DNA from: Novosphingobium sp. Gsoil 351
GTDB lineage: Bacteria; Pseudomonadota; Alphaproteobacteria; Sphingomonadales; Sphingomonadaceae
DNA: 64,000 nt
Assembly (NCBI RefSeq): GCF_009707465.1
Contig: NZ_CP046120.1
Span: 1,269,501 to 1,333,500, forward strand
Direction of reading: 5' to 3'
Position numbers and translations under genes: made by a program. The first letter of the stretch is position 1. The number at the start of each line of letters is the position of its first letter. Shown here in pieces: positions 28,584 through 37,816 of this stretch. The notes beneath the pieces were generated by a model. The model had not been told where the DNA came from. It saw only the letters and a list, made by a program, of their open reading frames with translations, and searched no databases.

Positions 28584-28667
28584 CAGATCGCCAACCCGCT
28601 GGCAGCTTCGATCACATTGCCGGTGGCCGATACGGCCTTTCCTCTCAGGCATCCCATGCAGCCCCAC

Positions 28668-28695
28668 TTGCCAACATAGTTCACTTAGTGCAATA
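28668..28695. promoter_or_regulatory. Divergent promoter element, ligase / P450 operon
   Basis: A 28-bp element matches the one at 62909-62936 at 25 of 28 positions. It begins TTGCCAACATAG and ends TTAGTGCAATA. In the direction of the P450 gene TTGCCA and CAATAA are 17 bp apart, a plausible -35/-10 pair. The centre CACTTAGTG is a variant of the regulon core. Confidence 0.65.
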
Positions 28696-28728
28696 ACTCA
28701 TTTAGAGGGTGCTTGATGGGACGAGACG

Positions 28729-29967
28729 GTGCGCGAGCCGGTCTACGAATTCGATTACATTGCCGACCCGGCCCTGCTCGCCGACTGCCATGCGCGTTAC
28801 TGGCAGCTGCGGGACCAGGCGCCGGAAGTGTTCTGGACCAACGCCAACGGCGGTCACTGGGTTTGCAACAGCGCCGCCACGGTAACGCAAGTGCTGCGTC
28901 ATCCGGAGTACTTTTCGAGCCGCTTTCTCTCGATCCCACCCAATCCGGGCCAGCCGCGGATGATACCCGAAATGCTGGATCCGCCCCAACACCGGGCATA
29001 CCGACAAGTCCTGCGGCCGTTTTTTGAAAGCAAAGCAATTGCCCCACTTGAAACGCAGGTCGAAGAGTGGACTGAGCGCCTGCTCGGCGACGCGGCCGCG
29101 CGGGGTGAATGTGAATTTGTCGGTGCTATCGCATCGCGCCTACCGGTTGCGGTGTTCATGGAACTGTTCGGTTTCCCGATCAAGAAATTCGACGAGTTTC
29201 GCGGCTTAGTAGTTGATTTCTTTAGTGCGCAGGCCACGCCGGACGAGCGCAACGGGCTGGGCCAAGCCATCAGCGTCCATATCGCCGAATTGATCCAACA
29301 ACGCATTGAAGCGCCTTGCGACGACATGATTTCGAAAATCATCGCCAGCGACTTCGTCGACGAAGCGGGGGTCCGCCGACTCGACTTCGGCGAGTTGATG
29401 TCGATCGGCTTCCTGATGTTCCTCGCCGGGCTCGACACCGTAACCAACGCGATGAGCTTCGGAATGCGCCACTTGGCGCACGATCGCGCACTTCAAGAAA
29501 AGGTGATCGCCGACCCAGGCGTTATCCCTGACCTCGTCGAGGAACTTCTGCGCCGCTACGCCTTCGTCGCGACCCCGCGCTACGTCGTCGAGGATGTCGA
29601 ACTCGCCGGAGTGATCATTCCCGGGGGCGATCTCATCCTTGCTCCATTGCCAATGGTTGGCTGGGACAACCAGCTCAATGCCAAACCTGAAGAGGTCTCC
29701 GTCGAGCGCCCGTTCTATCGCCATGCCGCCTTTGGATCTGGCATCCACACTTGCCTTGGGCTCCATCTCGCGCGGATGGAGCTCGCAGTTTTCTACCGCC
29801 AGTGGTTCGAACGCATGGGCCGCTTTCGCCAAATCGTCCGCGGTGACGAAGGCTGCCGTGGCGGATCGGTCATGGCGCTCGAACGCCTTCATCTCGCGTG
29901 GGAGCCGAAAGGCGAAGACGGCGGATTTAGCCCCCTGCCGCCGCACTCAATACGATCGAAAGGATGA
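28729..29967 (+). CDS. Cytochrome P450 (class I, soluble)
   Basis: This 412-residue soluble bacterial P450 shows an I-helix segment FLMFLAGLDTVTNAM (AGxDT), the ExxR helix VEELLRRYAFVATPRYV and the heme loop HAAFGSGIHTCLGLHLAR with the thiolate Cys. It hydroxylates an unactivated carbon using electrons from a ferredoxin and reductase, which are not encoded nearby. Its stop overlaps the ATG of an aldehyde dehydrogenase, which is followed by an SDR, so stepwise oxidation of a terminal methyl to an acid is the natural reading. Start is the GTG at 28729. CYP125/CYP124-like steroid or terpenoid chain hydroxylation is possible, but I cannot assign a family number. Confidence 0.9.
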   Translation: MREPVYEFDYIADPALLADCHARYWQLRDQAPEVFWTNANGGHWVCNSAATVTQVLRHPEYFSSRFLSIPPNPGQPRMIPEMLDPPQHRAYRQVLRPFFESKAIAPLETQVEEWTERLLGDAAARGECEFVGAIASRLPVAVFMELFGFPIKKFDEFRGLVVDFFSAQATPDERNGLGQAISVHIAELIQQRIEAPCDDMISKIIASDFVDEAGVRRLDFGELMSIGFLMFLAGLDTVTNAMSFGMRHLAHDRALQEKVIADPGVIPDLVEELLRRYAFVATPRYVVEDVELAGVIIPGGDLILAPLPMVGWDNQLNAKPEEVSVERPFYRHAAFGSGIHTCLGLHLARMELAVFYRQWFERMGRFRQIVRGDEGCRGGSVMALERLHLAWEPKGEDGGFSPLPPHSIRSKG

Positions 29968-31472
29968 GTCACTTGACTACCAAAGCAACCCAATCGTCGG
30001 CTACTGCCACGGTGCCGCAAGTCCACCTTCACATCGGCCATGAGCGGCGAACATCGGGATCTGGCGGAACCCACGAACATCTCCACCCGGTCAAACAGGT
30101 CGTGCAGGCGACTATTCCGCTTGCTGGTGCAGCGGAGGTCGAGGAAGCCGTGCGCCGCGCCGAGGCAGCGCGGGAAAGCTGGCGGCGAACCGCGCCCGAA
30201 GTACGACGCGACATCCTCAATCGCATCGCAGACCTGATGCACGCCAACCGCGCCGAGCTCGCCCAAATGACTGCGCTCGACGGCGGCACCCCGCTGTTCG
30301 CAGGAGAGCGCGGGGTCGATTATGCGGTGGCGTGGTGTCGCTATTACGCGGGATGGTGCGATAAGACGTCCGGCGAGTTACTGAGCACCTTCGATACTCG
30401 CGGCGAGTTTTCTTACACAATGCCCGAGCCGATCGGCATCGTCGGGATCATCATCACCTGGAACGGCCCTCTGATATCTCTCGGTATGAAGGTTTGCGCC
30501 GCGCTCGCCGCGGGCAATTGCGTAATAGTCAAACCGGCAGAAATAACCCCGTTTGCGCCAGAGCTGTTTGCGCGGCTCTGCACAGAGGCAGGGATTCCTG
30601 ACGGCGTGCTATCGATCATCCCCGGAACAGGGGAGGCGGGCGAAGCGATTGTCCGCCACAAGAAAATCCGCAAGATCAGCTTTACGGGAGGACCCATTAC
30701 GGCGCGTCGGATTCTCGAAGCTTGCGCGCAAGAGATCAAGCCGACGGTGATGGAACTTGGCGGCAAATCCGCGAGCCTAGTCTTTCCCGACTGCGACTTG
30801 CAGGCGGCTGCCGAGCGCGCGGCGTTCTGGACTGTCGGATGCCTGTCCGGGCAAGGCTGCGCGCTGCCAACTCGGCAAATTGTGCACGCTGACATCTATG
30901 ATGAGTTCGTCGCAAAGCTCAAGGCTGTTATCGAAGGCTTTAAAGTTGGCGATCCGTTCGAGCCGGAAGTGATGGTCGGGCCAGTCATCAACAAGGCCTC
31001 AGCTGACCGAATCATGGGCATGTTCGAACGAGCAAAGCGGGATGGCGCCGCGACCTTCCTTCTGGGCGGCGGGCGCTGCTCTGGGGCCCTTTCGGGGGGC
31101 AACTTCATCGAGCCCACGCTGATCGTCGATGCGGATCCCGATCATGAGATCAGCCAGGTGGAGATTTTTGGCCCGGCGATCGTGGTCTTGAAGTTTCACG
31201 ATGAAGATGAAGCAGTCCGCATCGCCAACAACAGCGAATACGGTCTTGCGGCTTACATTCAATCTAACGACATCCAGCGCGTCCACCGTCTGGCAGAACG
31301 GCTCGAAGCGGGTGGCGTTTATGCCAATGGCGGAATTCAAATCAACGCGCACACGCCCTTTGGTGGCATCGGCATCTCAGGCTTCGGCAAAGAAGGCGGC
31401 AAGGCAGGGATCGATGAGTTCCTCCACTACAAGACGGTAACCGTGGGTGTCGGCACAGGAGTATTTTCATGA
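29964..31472 (+). CDS. NAD(P)-dependent aldehyde dehydrogenase
   Basis: This 502-residue enzyme oxidises an aldehyde to the acid. The cofactor domain shows GIVGIIITWNGPLISLGMKV and KISFTGGPITARRILEACAQ; the catalytic Glu is in TVMELGGKSASLVF and the catalytic Cys in GCLSGQGCALPTRQIV. ANGGIQINAHTPFGGIGISG is the C-terminal signature. It is coupled to the P450 gene (ATGA, 29964-29967) and to the SDR (ATGA, 31469-31472). A His-rich N-terminal segment of about 25 residues (VHLHIGHERR) precedes the usual start of the fold; another start may be used. It probably completes oxidation of the P450 product. Confidence 0.9.
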   Translation: MSHLTTKATQSSATATVPQVHLHIGHERRTSGSGGTHEHLHPVKQVVQATIPLAGAAEVEEAVRRAEAARESWRRTAPEVRRDILNRIADLMHANRAELAQMTALDGGTPLFAGERGVDYAVAWCRYYAGWCDKTSGELLSTFDTRGEFSYTMPEPIGIVGIIITWNGPLISLGMKVCAALAAGNCVIVKPAEITPFAPELFARLCTEAGIPDGVLSIIPGTGEAGEAIVRHKKIRKISFTGGPITARRILEACAQEIKPTVMELGGKSASLVFPDCDLQAAAERAAFWTVGCLSGQGCALPTRQIVHADIYDEFVAKLKAVIEGFKVGDPFEPEVMVGPVINKASADRIMGMFERAKRDGAATFLLGGGRCSGALSGGNFIEPTLIVDADPDHEISQVEIFGPAIVVLKFHDEDEAVRIANNSEYGLAAYIQSNDIQRVHRLAERLEAGGVYANGGIQINAHTPFGGIGISGFGKEGGKAGIDEFLHYKTVTVGVGTGVFS

Positions 31473-32245
31473 GCTTTTCAAATCGCGCGTTCCGTCTCGA
31501 CGGCAAAGTTGCGATTGTTACTGGAGCGGGCGGTCGGGGGAACTCGATCGGGCGCGCCTATGCAATGGGTCTCGCCCAAGCGGGTTCAAGCGTGGTGGTC
31601 GCAGACCTCAATGAGGACGGAGCCAGGAGGGTCGCCAGCGAGATCGGAGAGCAGGCACTGCCAGTAAAGGTGGACATCGCAGATGAGGCTTCAGTCGCGG
31701 CAATGATGGCCGCGACGCAAGATCGCTTCGGTGGACTAGATATTCTGGTCAACAATGCCGCGTTGATGGTCGAGGCTGTGGGCACCCCGGCTATCGAAAC
31801 GGAAATCGCCGATTTCGAACGCCTACTGAAAGTGAATCTGCTTGGCGCGCTGATTTGTACTAAGGCTGCGGTACCGTTTTTCGAAGCCCGCGGCGGAGGA
31901 AAGATCGTGAACCAGCTGTCGGCCGGAGCATGGCCGGCGCAAACGCCTTACGGCGTTAGCAAGATCGCTCTCCACGGCCTGACCATCACGCTCGCCACCG
32001 AGCTTGGCCCGCTGGGTATTAATGTGAACGCGATCGCGCCTGGAATGACCATGTCTGATGCGGGCAAGGCGCTAACCCCCGATGACAGCCCTTTCGTCAA
32101 GGCGGCGATGGCTCGCGTGGTCAAGCAGCCGCGCGGGCTGCCCGACGACCTCGTAGGCGCGCTGCTCTTGCTCTGCTCACCGGCAGGAGACTGGATCACC
32201 GGTCAAGCGCTCAATGTCGATGGTGGATTCGTCCTGCGCAATTGA
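31469..32245 (+). CDS. Short-chain dehydrogenase/reductase
   Basis: This 258-residue classical SDR shows KVAIVTGAGGRGNSIGRAYA (TGxxxGxG), LDILVNNAALM (NNAG-type), the catalytic YGVSKIALHG (YxxxK) with an upstream Ser in QLSAGAWPAQTP, and INVNAIAPGMTMSD. The C-terminus is GQALNVDGGFVLRN. It uses NAD(P) to interconvert an alcohol and a ketone or aldehyde. As the third gene of the P450-ALDH operon it may act between the two enzymes or on a ring hydroxyl. Its C-terminal motif reappears as a fragment at 63014-63058. Confidence 0.9.
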   Translation: MSFSNRAFRLDGKVAIVTGAGGRGNSIGRAYAMGLAQAGSSVVVADLNEDGARRVASEIGEQALPVKVDIADEASVAAMMAATQDRFGGLDILVNNAALMVEAVGTPAIETEIADFERLLKVNLLGALICTKAAVPFFEARGGGKIVNQLSAGAWPAQTPYGVSKIALHGLTITLATELGPLGINVNAIAPGMTMSDAGKALTPDDSPFVKAAMARVVKQPRGLPDDLVGALLLLCSPAGDWITGQALNVDGGFVLRN

Positions 32246-32352
32246 TCGCACGGGATGCCGAAACGATGGAACACAGCCTGGGTACGCGGGCAGGCGTCGC
32301 GTGGTAATTCAGCTGCTCGCCTCGCGGACCCGGCCAGGCGCCCCACGGCGCG

Positions 32353-33841
32353 TCAGGCAAGCTCGGCCTTGAGCACGCGGCGCAGAAGCTTTCCGGTTTC
32401 GTTGTAGGGCAATTCGGCGCGGAAAAACCAGGCCTCGGGAGTCTTGGTTGAGCGAAGCCGGGCGCGGACGTGCGCGGCGAGCACGTCTGCCTCGATGCCA
32501 TCACCCCGGCAAACCACTGCGGCGACGATCTTTTCACCCCAGCGGTCGCAGGGCAGACCCAGCACGGCAACGTCGGCGACGTCGGGATGGGCACGCAGAA
32601 CGTCTTCGATTTCGCCGGGCGAGATGTTTTCACCACCCCTGACGATTACGTCATCGAGTCGCCCCTCGACGTAAAGGTAGCCATCCTCATCGATCCAGCC
32701 GGCATCGTTGGTGGGAAACCAACCTCCGCTCGCGAGCGCCGATTTGTGAAGGTACTCTCCTGAAACCTGATCGCCGCGCACGAAAATTTCACCCGGAGTG
32801 CCAGGCTCGCAGCACTTCCCGTCGCTGTCGCGGATCTCCAGTTCGAGGGTGGAAAGCGGGCGTCCTACCGAGGTCAGCCGACGTCGGACTTTGGGATCGG
32901 CCGACGTGAATGCGGCACGGTGGTCCTCCCCATCGAGTAAGGCGATAGTCGAACTGGTCTCGGTGAGACCATAGGCGTTGACGAAGGACACTTGCGGCAA
33001 CTTGGCCATGGCGCGCAGTATCGTGGCCTGTGGCATCCGCCCCCCGCCGTAGGACAACGCGCGCAAGTGCGGTAGGGTCTCGCCGGCGGCCTCCATCGCG
33101 TCAAGAACGCGGTCAAGCATAGTGGGCACGACCATCGCATGGCTGACAGCCTCACGCGCGGCAACGGCGACCCATTCCTCGGCCGAGAATTGCGACAAGT
33201 AGACAATCCGTCGGCCGCCATAGCAACCTGTCAGAACCGCCGAGATCGCGGCGATGTGGTAGGGTGGGACGCTCACTAGCGCCGCCTCGTCCTCGCTTGA
33301 TGCGAGGAACTCGACCGTGCTCATCACGTAGCCAGTCAGGTTGGCATGGCGCAATATTGCGGCCTTCGGATCGCCAGTGGTGCCGCTGGTGAATAACAGA
33401 ACTGCAATGTCCTGCTCGGACTCTTCATGGACATCCTCTTGTGGCATATTGGGCGCGAGGAAGCGGGTTTCGAAGGCGCTTCGCGTGATGACCTGAACTC
33501 CCGCGACGCCGGAAAGCCGCTCCGCCATATTGTCGTCCACGATCGCGACTGCGGGCGCACTGCGTTTCGCCAAGTTGCGAAGGTCGCCGTCACTCAACCG
33601 ATAGTTGAGCGGTACGAACGCCATTCCCGCGTATCCTGCTGCGAACAGGGCGAGCGGCATAGCCGGACCGTTAAGCCCGACGTACACAAGGTTTTTAGCT
33701 CCGGTTCCCCTCATCTCGGAGCCAGCCGCTCGGGCGCCATTGCGAAGCCGAGCGAAATCGACGCCCGCGTCGCGGGGGCCGACGGCAATGCGCTCCCCCG
33801 CACGTGTCGGCAGCAAGTTCGAGGAGAAGTGTGGTTCGCAT
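32353..33841 (-). pseudogene. Acyl-CoA synthetase (AMP-binding); possible frameshift near N-terminus
   Basis: The main frame (to 33816) has the P-loop LLFTSGTTGDPKAAILRHAN, VNAYGLTETSSTIALLDGED, TNDAGWIDEDGYLYVEGRLD, DVIVRGGENISPGEIEDVLR and the catalytic Lys in YNETGKLLRRVL. The expected N-terminus (MRTTLLLELAADTCG, a usual opening for this family) lies in another frame from ATG 33841; removing one C from the run 33795-33799 joins it to ERIAVGPRDAG and gives 495 residues. Alternatively translation begins at TTG 33816. It lies 4 bp after the small Cys-containing gene and is likely co-transcribed with it. Confidence 0.8.
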
Positions 33842-33845
33842 TGGC

Positions 33846-34154
33846 TCAGTCAGACGCGGGCAACGGCTTGGCGTCTTTTCGCGCAAGCGGGCGCCCCGCG
33901 AATGTAAGATCGCCCCTTCCGATTTTGGTGCAGAGCATCTCGACCCCGCTCTCAATGTCAGAATAGCGCTTGCCCACCATCGTGCCCTCGCCGTCGTGAG
34001 GCGCGCTCCCTGAGACACCGTCAGCGCTGCTATGGGCGCTCAGGGGCATTCCGCCGCACCCAAGCTGGCCCTGACCGGATGGCGGCCGGACGACGATAAA
34101 TTCGCCGTTGCACACCGCGCACTTCCACCGCGATCCTGGCTTGTAGTCGCTCAT
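33846..34154 (-). CDS. Small Cys-containing protein next to acyl-CoA ligase
   Basis: This 102-residue protein opens MSDYKPGSRWKCAVCNGEFI, giving a CxxC pair at C12/C15, with a third Cys in QLGCGGMPLS and a fourth in EMLCTKIGRGDLTFAGRPLA. The spacing suggests a metal- or Zn-ribbon-like site, but I do not know a named family; similar small proteins occur beside acyl-CoA ligases in other bacteria, as far as I recall. The gene precedes the ligase by 4 bp, so a role as partner or carrier for that ligase is possible. The regulon element is 127 bp upstream. Confidence 0.6.
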   Translation of the reverse strand: MSDYKPGSRWKCAVCNGEFIVVRPPSGQGQLGCGGMPLSAHSSADGVSGSAPHDGEGTMVGKRYSDIESGVEMLCTKIGRGDLTFAGRPLARKDAKPLPASD

Positions 34155-34497
34155 ATAATCGCTCCCTTAGCTTTCAGGCACCCAGCCGAAATTTACCGAA
34201 TTGGCGACTGCACCGCATCTCGTCTCTCACCACTGGCTCATGGTCGCCCGCACAATTCCACTGGAAACATATTCCCATAGTTGTATAACTAGGTACTACA
34301 GGACTTTGAGCGAATGATCAAGGCAAAGGTGCCAATTCGCGAATATGACCACGCTGGCATGATATCATCAGAGGGCGGTATGGCCCATGGGCGCTACCGG
34401 TTGCCCGGGTGGCAATTGTTGGACCAGTACGCAGCGTGGAGTCTCTTCGCTTAAGCGCAGTCGTGCAGGCCACCCAAAAATTCGTTGCCGTCCGGCG
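34155..34497. other. Intergenic region with operator and long leader
   Basis: This 343-bp stretch lies between the small protein gene and the end of the GntR gene, both on the minus strand. It contains the operator at 34282-34294 and an untranslated leader of about 125 bp before the small gene. Short open frames to the right of the operator have no coding features. I see no RNA gene. Confidence 0.45.
34282..34294. promoter_or_regulatory. Candidate regulon operator, small protein-ligase operon
   Basis: TGTATAACTAGGT within TAGTTGTATAACTAGG; identical over 15 bases (AGTTGTATAACTAGG) to the site before the TonB receptor. Confidence 0.6.
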
Positions 34498-35280
34498 CTA
34501 GCCGCCAATCGAATCTACAACGCGGCTCCCCTCGTCGCCACGTGTCCAGGCTTTATTGGCATTACGCAAATGTAGTCGCCAGTGCTCGACAGCGGCCTCA
34601 ACATCCCCCGCCTCGATCAACTCGACGAGTTTGCAATAAGATCGATAACCAAGCTCTGCCGCCTTGTTCCGCTCTGCTGCTTTCCGTGGGTGTCGTTTTT
34701 CGAACTCGACCTGATGCTTGAGCGCTAGGTTCGACAACATCCGGTTGAGGAATGTGAGCGTCTTGAGATTAGTGCTCGCTACCAGCGTCCCGTGAAAGAC
34801 CTCAACATGTTGAATGAACTCGTCGAAATGGCCATCCTCTATCATTCGCCGCATCTCGGCGAGCAGATTACGCAACTTGACCGTCGCGCTGCGGTCTTGG
34901 TCGGTCGTAAGCCAACGCACGACTGAAGGCTCGATCGCCAACCTCGCGTGATAAAGGTCTGCGATCGTCGTACCTTGCGACTCCAAGACGTAGCCCGCGT
35001 AGCGCGCGACAAGGTCGGCCGAGGGTTTGTGGACTCGAGCACCGGTGCGAGAACCCCGGATGACGCTTATTAGCCCTTCGGCCTCAAGAATCCGAAACGC
35101 TTCACGCAACGTCGGTCGAGAGATCCCAAGGGTTTCCATAAGCTGGCCCTCGGGAGGCAGGAATTCGCCCTCGCTGCGGTCGCCTCGGACGATCTGCCCG
35201 CGGATCTGGTCGGCAACGATTTCGCTTGTCTTTGGAACGCGAATGCGAGAGTTGGTCCCTTCTAGCTCGTTGCGCGCCAC
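34498..35280 (-). CDS. GntR-family (FCD, FadR-like) regulator, candidate master regulator of the island
   Basis: This 260-residue protein has a winged helix (SEIVADQIRGQIVRGDRSEG, LPPEGQLMETLGISRPTLRE, AFRILEAEGLISVIRGSRTG) and an FCD domain (LYHARLAIEPSVVRWLTTDQ; FDEFIQHVEVFHGTLVASTN; ELIEAGDVEAAVEHWRLHLR) with Asp/His residues of the usual metal or acid-binding pocket. The ATAACCTAGT element lies 39 bp before its start, as it does before most operons of the island, so autoregulation and control of the whole island are likely. FCD regulators commonly respond to CoA thioesters or acids, so an early intermediate is a reasonable inducer. Both points are inference. Confidence 0.85.
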   Translation of the reverse strand: MARNELEGTNSRIRVPKTSEIVADQIRGQIVRGDRSEGEFLPPEGQLMETLGISRPTLREAFRILEAEGLISVIRGSRTGARVHKPSADLVARYAGYVLESQGTTIADLYHARLAIEPSVVRWLTTDQDRSATVKLRNLLAEMRRMIEDGHFDEFIQHVEVFHGTLVASTNLKTLTFLNRMLSNLALKHQVEFEKRHPRKAAERNKAAELGYRSYCKLVELIEAGDVEAAVEHWRLHLRNANKAWTRGDEGSRVVDSIGG

Positions 35281-35316
35281 GTCGTGTCCCCTTGACTGCT
35301 GAGATACAGTTAGGGA

Positions 35317-35326
35317 ATAACCTAGT
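35317..35326. promoter_or_regulatory. Candidate operator in the GntR promoter
   Basis: ATAACCTAGT is followed by GAACTTGGTTTTATAACT, which contains a second TATAAC. It lies 37 bp before the regulator start, suggesting autoregulation. Confidence 0.6.
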
Positions 35327-35519
35327 GAACTTGGTTTTATAACTAAAGCTTTATTTGCGGTCCCAGCATTTATCGCGTTCAGGCATCGGCTGCGTCAGCC
35401 GCAAGCGTCGTCGGGCGACGAGCCGCCGTCTCGGCCCATGCAACCAGCCGCATTCGCAAGTCATGGGGCCGTCCCGTATTCGGCTATGTTCGAGGATCGG
35501 GACCCCGACCGAAGCAGGC

Positions 35520-36449
35520 TCAGACCCACCGTTTTTCAATCTCGGCCAGTCGCTCGCGCCATGGGCTTTTCGGCACCAGTGCGGCAAACTCGTCGGCGAG
35601 CCGCTCAATCAGGGCTGCCGTCGGCTCGACACCGTCAATAAGGCCTACGCTTTGACCGGCGCTGTAAAGATCAAGCCATGGGCGCACACCATCCGGCATT
35701 GCGGTCCGAATGCTCGGCAAGGTTGCGATGTCAAGGCCTGCAATTTCCAGCGAGTCCTGGATCCAGTTCGCAGGCACGCCGTTCATTGCCGCCGAAGTCA
35801 CGATACGATCCACGCCCACGCGGGGGATCATCGCCCGATGCCCCGCAGCCACTCCACTCTCGGGCGTGGCGATAAAGCGCGTGCCCATGCATGCGATATC
35901 GCCGCCCAACGCCAGCGCCCCGGCCATCCCACGGGCATCGGCAATTCCGCCCGCAACGATCAGCAAGCCGCCCCAAATCCTTCGCACCGCCGGCACGAAC
36001 GTCAGCGGGGTGATGAACCCAGTGTGGCCCCCTGCCCCGGAGCATGTCAGCATGAGGCCGTCGACCCCGGCCGCGATCGCCTTTTCGGCGTGGCGCAGCG
36101 TAGTCACATCCTGGACCACTCGTCCGCCCCAAGCGTGCACTCGTTGTACCATCAAACTAGGGTCGCCCAAGCTCGACAGGACCAGCGGCGCGCGATGCTT
36201 TTCGAGTAACGATAGCTTTGGGTCGTTCATCGCCGCGCTCGCGATGCGCGCGGGCAGGTTCACGATCGGGGGCGCGCGCGGGGACGCCTTCAGCACCTCA
36301 AGATAGCGTTCGAACTCATACAACGGGGTTGCACTTCCACCTTGCCAACCACCAATCGCGCCCGCTGTGCAACACGCGAATGCAAGAGGCACCGACGAGG
36401 CAAAACTCATCGGCGCGCACATCAGCGGCGCAGCTAGATTCTGGAGCAC
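35520..36449 (-). CDS. Nitronate monooxygenase-like FMN oxidoreductase
   Basis: This 309-residue paralogue of the enzyme at 7896-8900 has a shorter N-terminus (APLMCAPMSFASSVPLAFAC). Seen are DGLMLTCSGAGGHTGFITPL with the conserved His, the FMN loop LLIVAGGIADARGMAGALAL and GDIACMGTRFIATPES. The two share the fold but little close identity. It is the last gene of the long operon starting at 42138; its ATG lies at the stop of the WS/DGAT gene (36449). The natural substrate is unknown; a flavin-dependent step on an acyl-CoA or ring intermediate is possible. Confidence 0.82.
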   Translation of the reverse strand: MLQNLAAPLMCAPMSFASSVPLAFACCTAGAIGGWQGGSATPLYEFERYLEVLKASPRAPPIVNLPARIASAAMNDPKLSLLEKHRAPLVLSSLGDPSLMVQRVHAWGGRVVQDVTTLRHAEKAIAAGVDGLMLTCSGAGGHTGFITPLTFVPAVRRIWGGLLIVAGGIADARGMAGALALGGDIACMGTRFIATPESGVAAGHRAMIPRVGVDRIVTSAAMNGVPANWIQDSLEIAGLDIATLPSIRTAMPDGVRPWLDLYSAGQSVGLIDGVEPTAALIERLADEFAALVPKSPWRERLAEIEKRWV

Positions 36450-37816
36450 TAGGCCACTGACGACGCGTATTCGGCGTACGCCGCCTCAATTGCGCACGCG
36501 AGCGGCGCGGCATTGGAGATTTTCGCCGCATCCGTAATAACCCCCATGTCGAGGTTGGCCCCGCTGCGCCGCGAAGTAACGTTGAGGAAGCGGCCGCTGC
36601 CGATAATTGGAACAGGAAAGTTGTGCAGCTGGCGAAAGCCCATGAACAAGCGATCCCCGCCAGGTCCTGGCACATTGGAGACAGTAAGGTTTCCAGGCAG
36701 CACGCGCGTTCCGCCTGCCGTCCGCTCGGCAAAAGTCGCGCGGCGATCACGCGCGCCGAAAGGCTTCTCCAGCGCATCGAGGAGTGCCTCGTCGTAAGCG
36801 GTCCGGCGCATCTCTGCAGCCATGGACGCCTGGATTGCGCGCAACCGTCCCAGCGGATCGGTAATGTGCGTAGCGAGATGAGGGTGCAGCGCGACAATAC
36901 GGTTGCCGAACGCGCCATGTTCGGAGCGGCGATAGCTGCGCGCCGAGTTCACAACCAATGGCGTTGCGGGAAGATCATCGCGCGCAATGAGGTGGTCGCG
37001 CAACGCTTGGCTCACGCAAGCTAGAAACAGGTCGTTGATTGTCGCGTCGAGGCGTTTCGCGGCGGCCTTGAAGCGATCCAGCGGCAGGCTGAGCGTCGCG
37101 TAGGCGCGCTGCGCCGAAGTGGGGCCCGAAAGGCGAAGGGTCGGAGTAACGGCACGGTCACCCTTGAACGCCTCGAGCGCGGCCAGCGCTGCCTTTCGCG
37201 CTGCCGATTGGGCGCTGCGAGCTGCAGCCTCCGCTGCAAAGCGGCGTTCAGCTAGCGCACGCCAATCGTCCGCCGACGGCAGCGTGACCTCCGCTGTCCG
37301 GCGAGGTTGCCGCGGTGACTCATCACTCAGCAAGCGAAGCACTTCCTGGAAGCCGATCCCATCAGCGACCGAATGGTGCATCTTGAAATATATCGCAGCG
37401 CGGTCTCCAGGCAAGTTTGGGAAGACATAAGCGAAGAAGGGTGGGTACCTGAGGTCGAGGCGTTCCATGTTATGCCCCGCGACCGCAGCGTACAGCTCAG
37501 CATCGCTTGCAAAGGGCCGATCATCGCACACGACGTGCGCATCCAGGTCCAGCGAGGCGACGTCCGCCCAGACATCGGAATCGAAGCCGTCGGGCGCGTG
37601 CTCCAGTCGCACCTGGATCGGAGTACCGGGGAGCCGCTCCCTCAGTTGGCGACGAAACGCCAAAACAAGTTGCCTCTTTTCCGCCTCCGGAACCTCCAGC
37701 ACCAGCAACGCCCCAACGTGCATTGGCGAAGCGTCGGTTTCCGATAGGACCATAAAGTGGTCGTCCGGGCGCATCCGCCGAACTCCCGGGATCAGTTGGA
37801 GCGAATTGGTCGTCAC
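36449..37816 (-). CDS. WS/DGAT-type acyltransferase
   Basis: The family transfers acyl groups from CoA to alcohols or diacylglycerol, giving wax esters or triacylglycerol. The catalytic motif is FKMHHSVADGIGFQ (HHxxxDG). VNSARSYRRSEHGAFGNRIV and GNLTVSNVPGPGGDRLF belong to the C-terminal domain. GTG 37816 overlaps the stop of the upstream dehydrogenase (GTGA) and gives 455 residues starting at the natural N-terminus (LIPGVRRMRPDDHFMVLSET). It is one of three paralogues in the window. Here the acceptor may be a hydroxylated catabolite rather than a storage lipid; that is inference. Confidence 0.83.
   Translation of the reverse strand: MTTNSLQLIPGVRRMRPDDHFMVLSETDASPMHVGALLVLEVPEAEKRQLVLAFRRQLRERLPGTPIQVRLEHAPDGFDSDVWADVASLDLDAHVVCDDRPFASDAELYAAVAGHNMERLDLRYPPFFAYVFPNLPGDRAAIYFKMHHSVADGIGFQEVLRLLSDESPRQPRRTAEVTLPSADDWRALAERRFAAEAAARSAQSAARKAALAALEAFKGDRAVTPTLRLSGPTSAQRAYATLSLPLDRFKAAAKRLDATINDLFLACVSQALRDHLIARDDLPATPLVVNSARSYRRSEHGAFGNRIVALHPHLATHITDPLGRLRAIQASMAAEMRRTAYDEALLDALEKPFGARDRRATFAERTAGGTRVLPGNLTVSNVPGPGGDRLFMGFRQLHNFPVPIIGSGRFLNVTSRRSGANLDMGVITDAAKISNAAPLACAIEAAYAEYASSVA

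Noticed and set aside
27066..28667. Long start at 28667 for the acyl-CoA ligase
   Set aside because: It would add 28 residues without family similarity and place the start directly at the conserved regulatory element.
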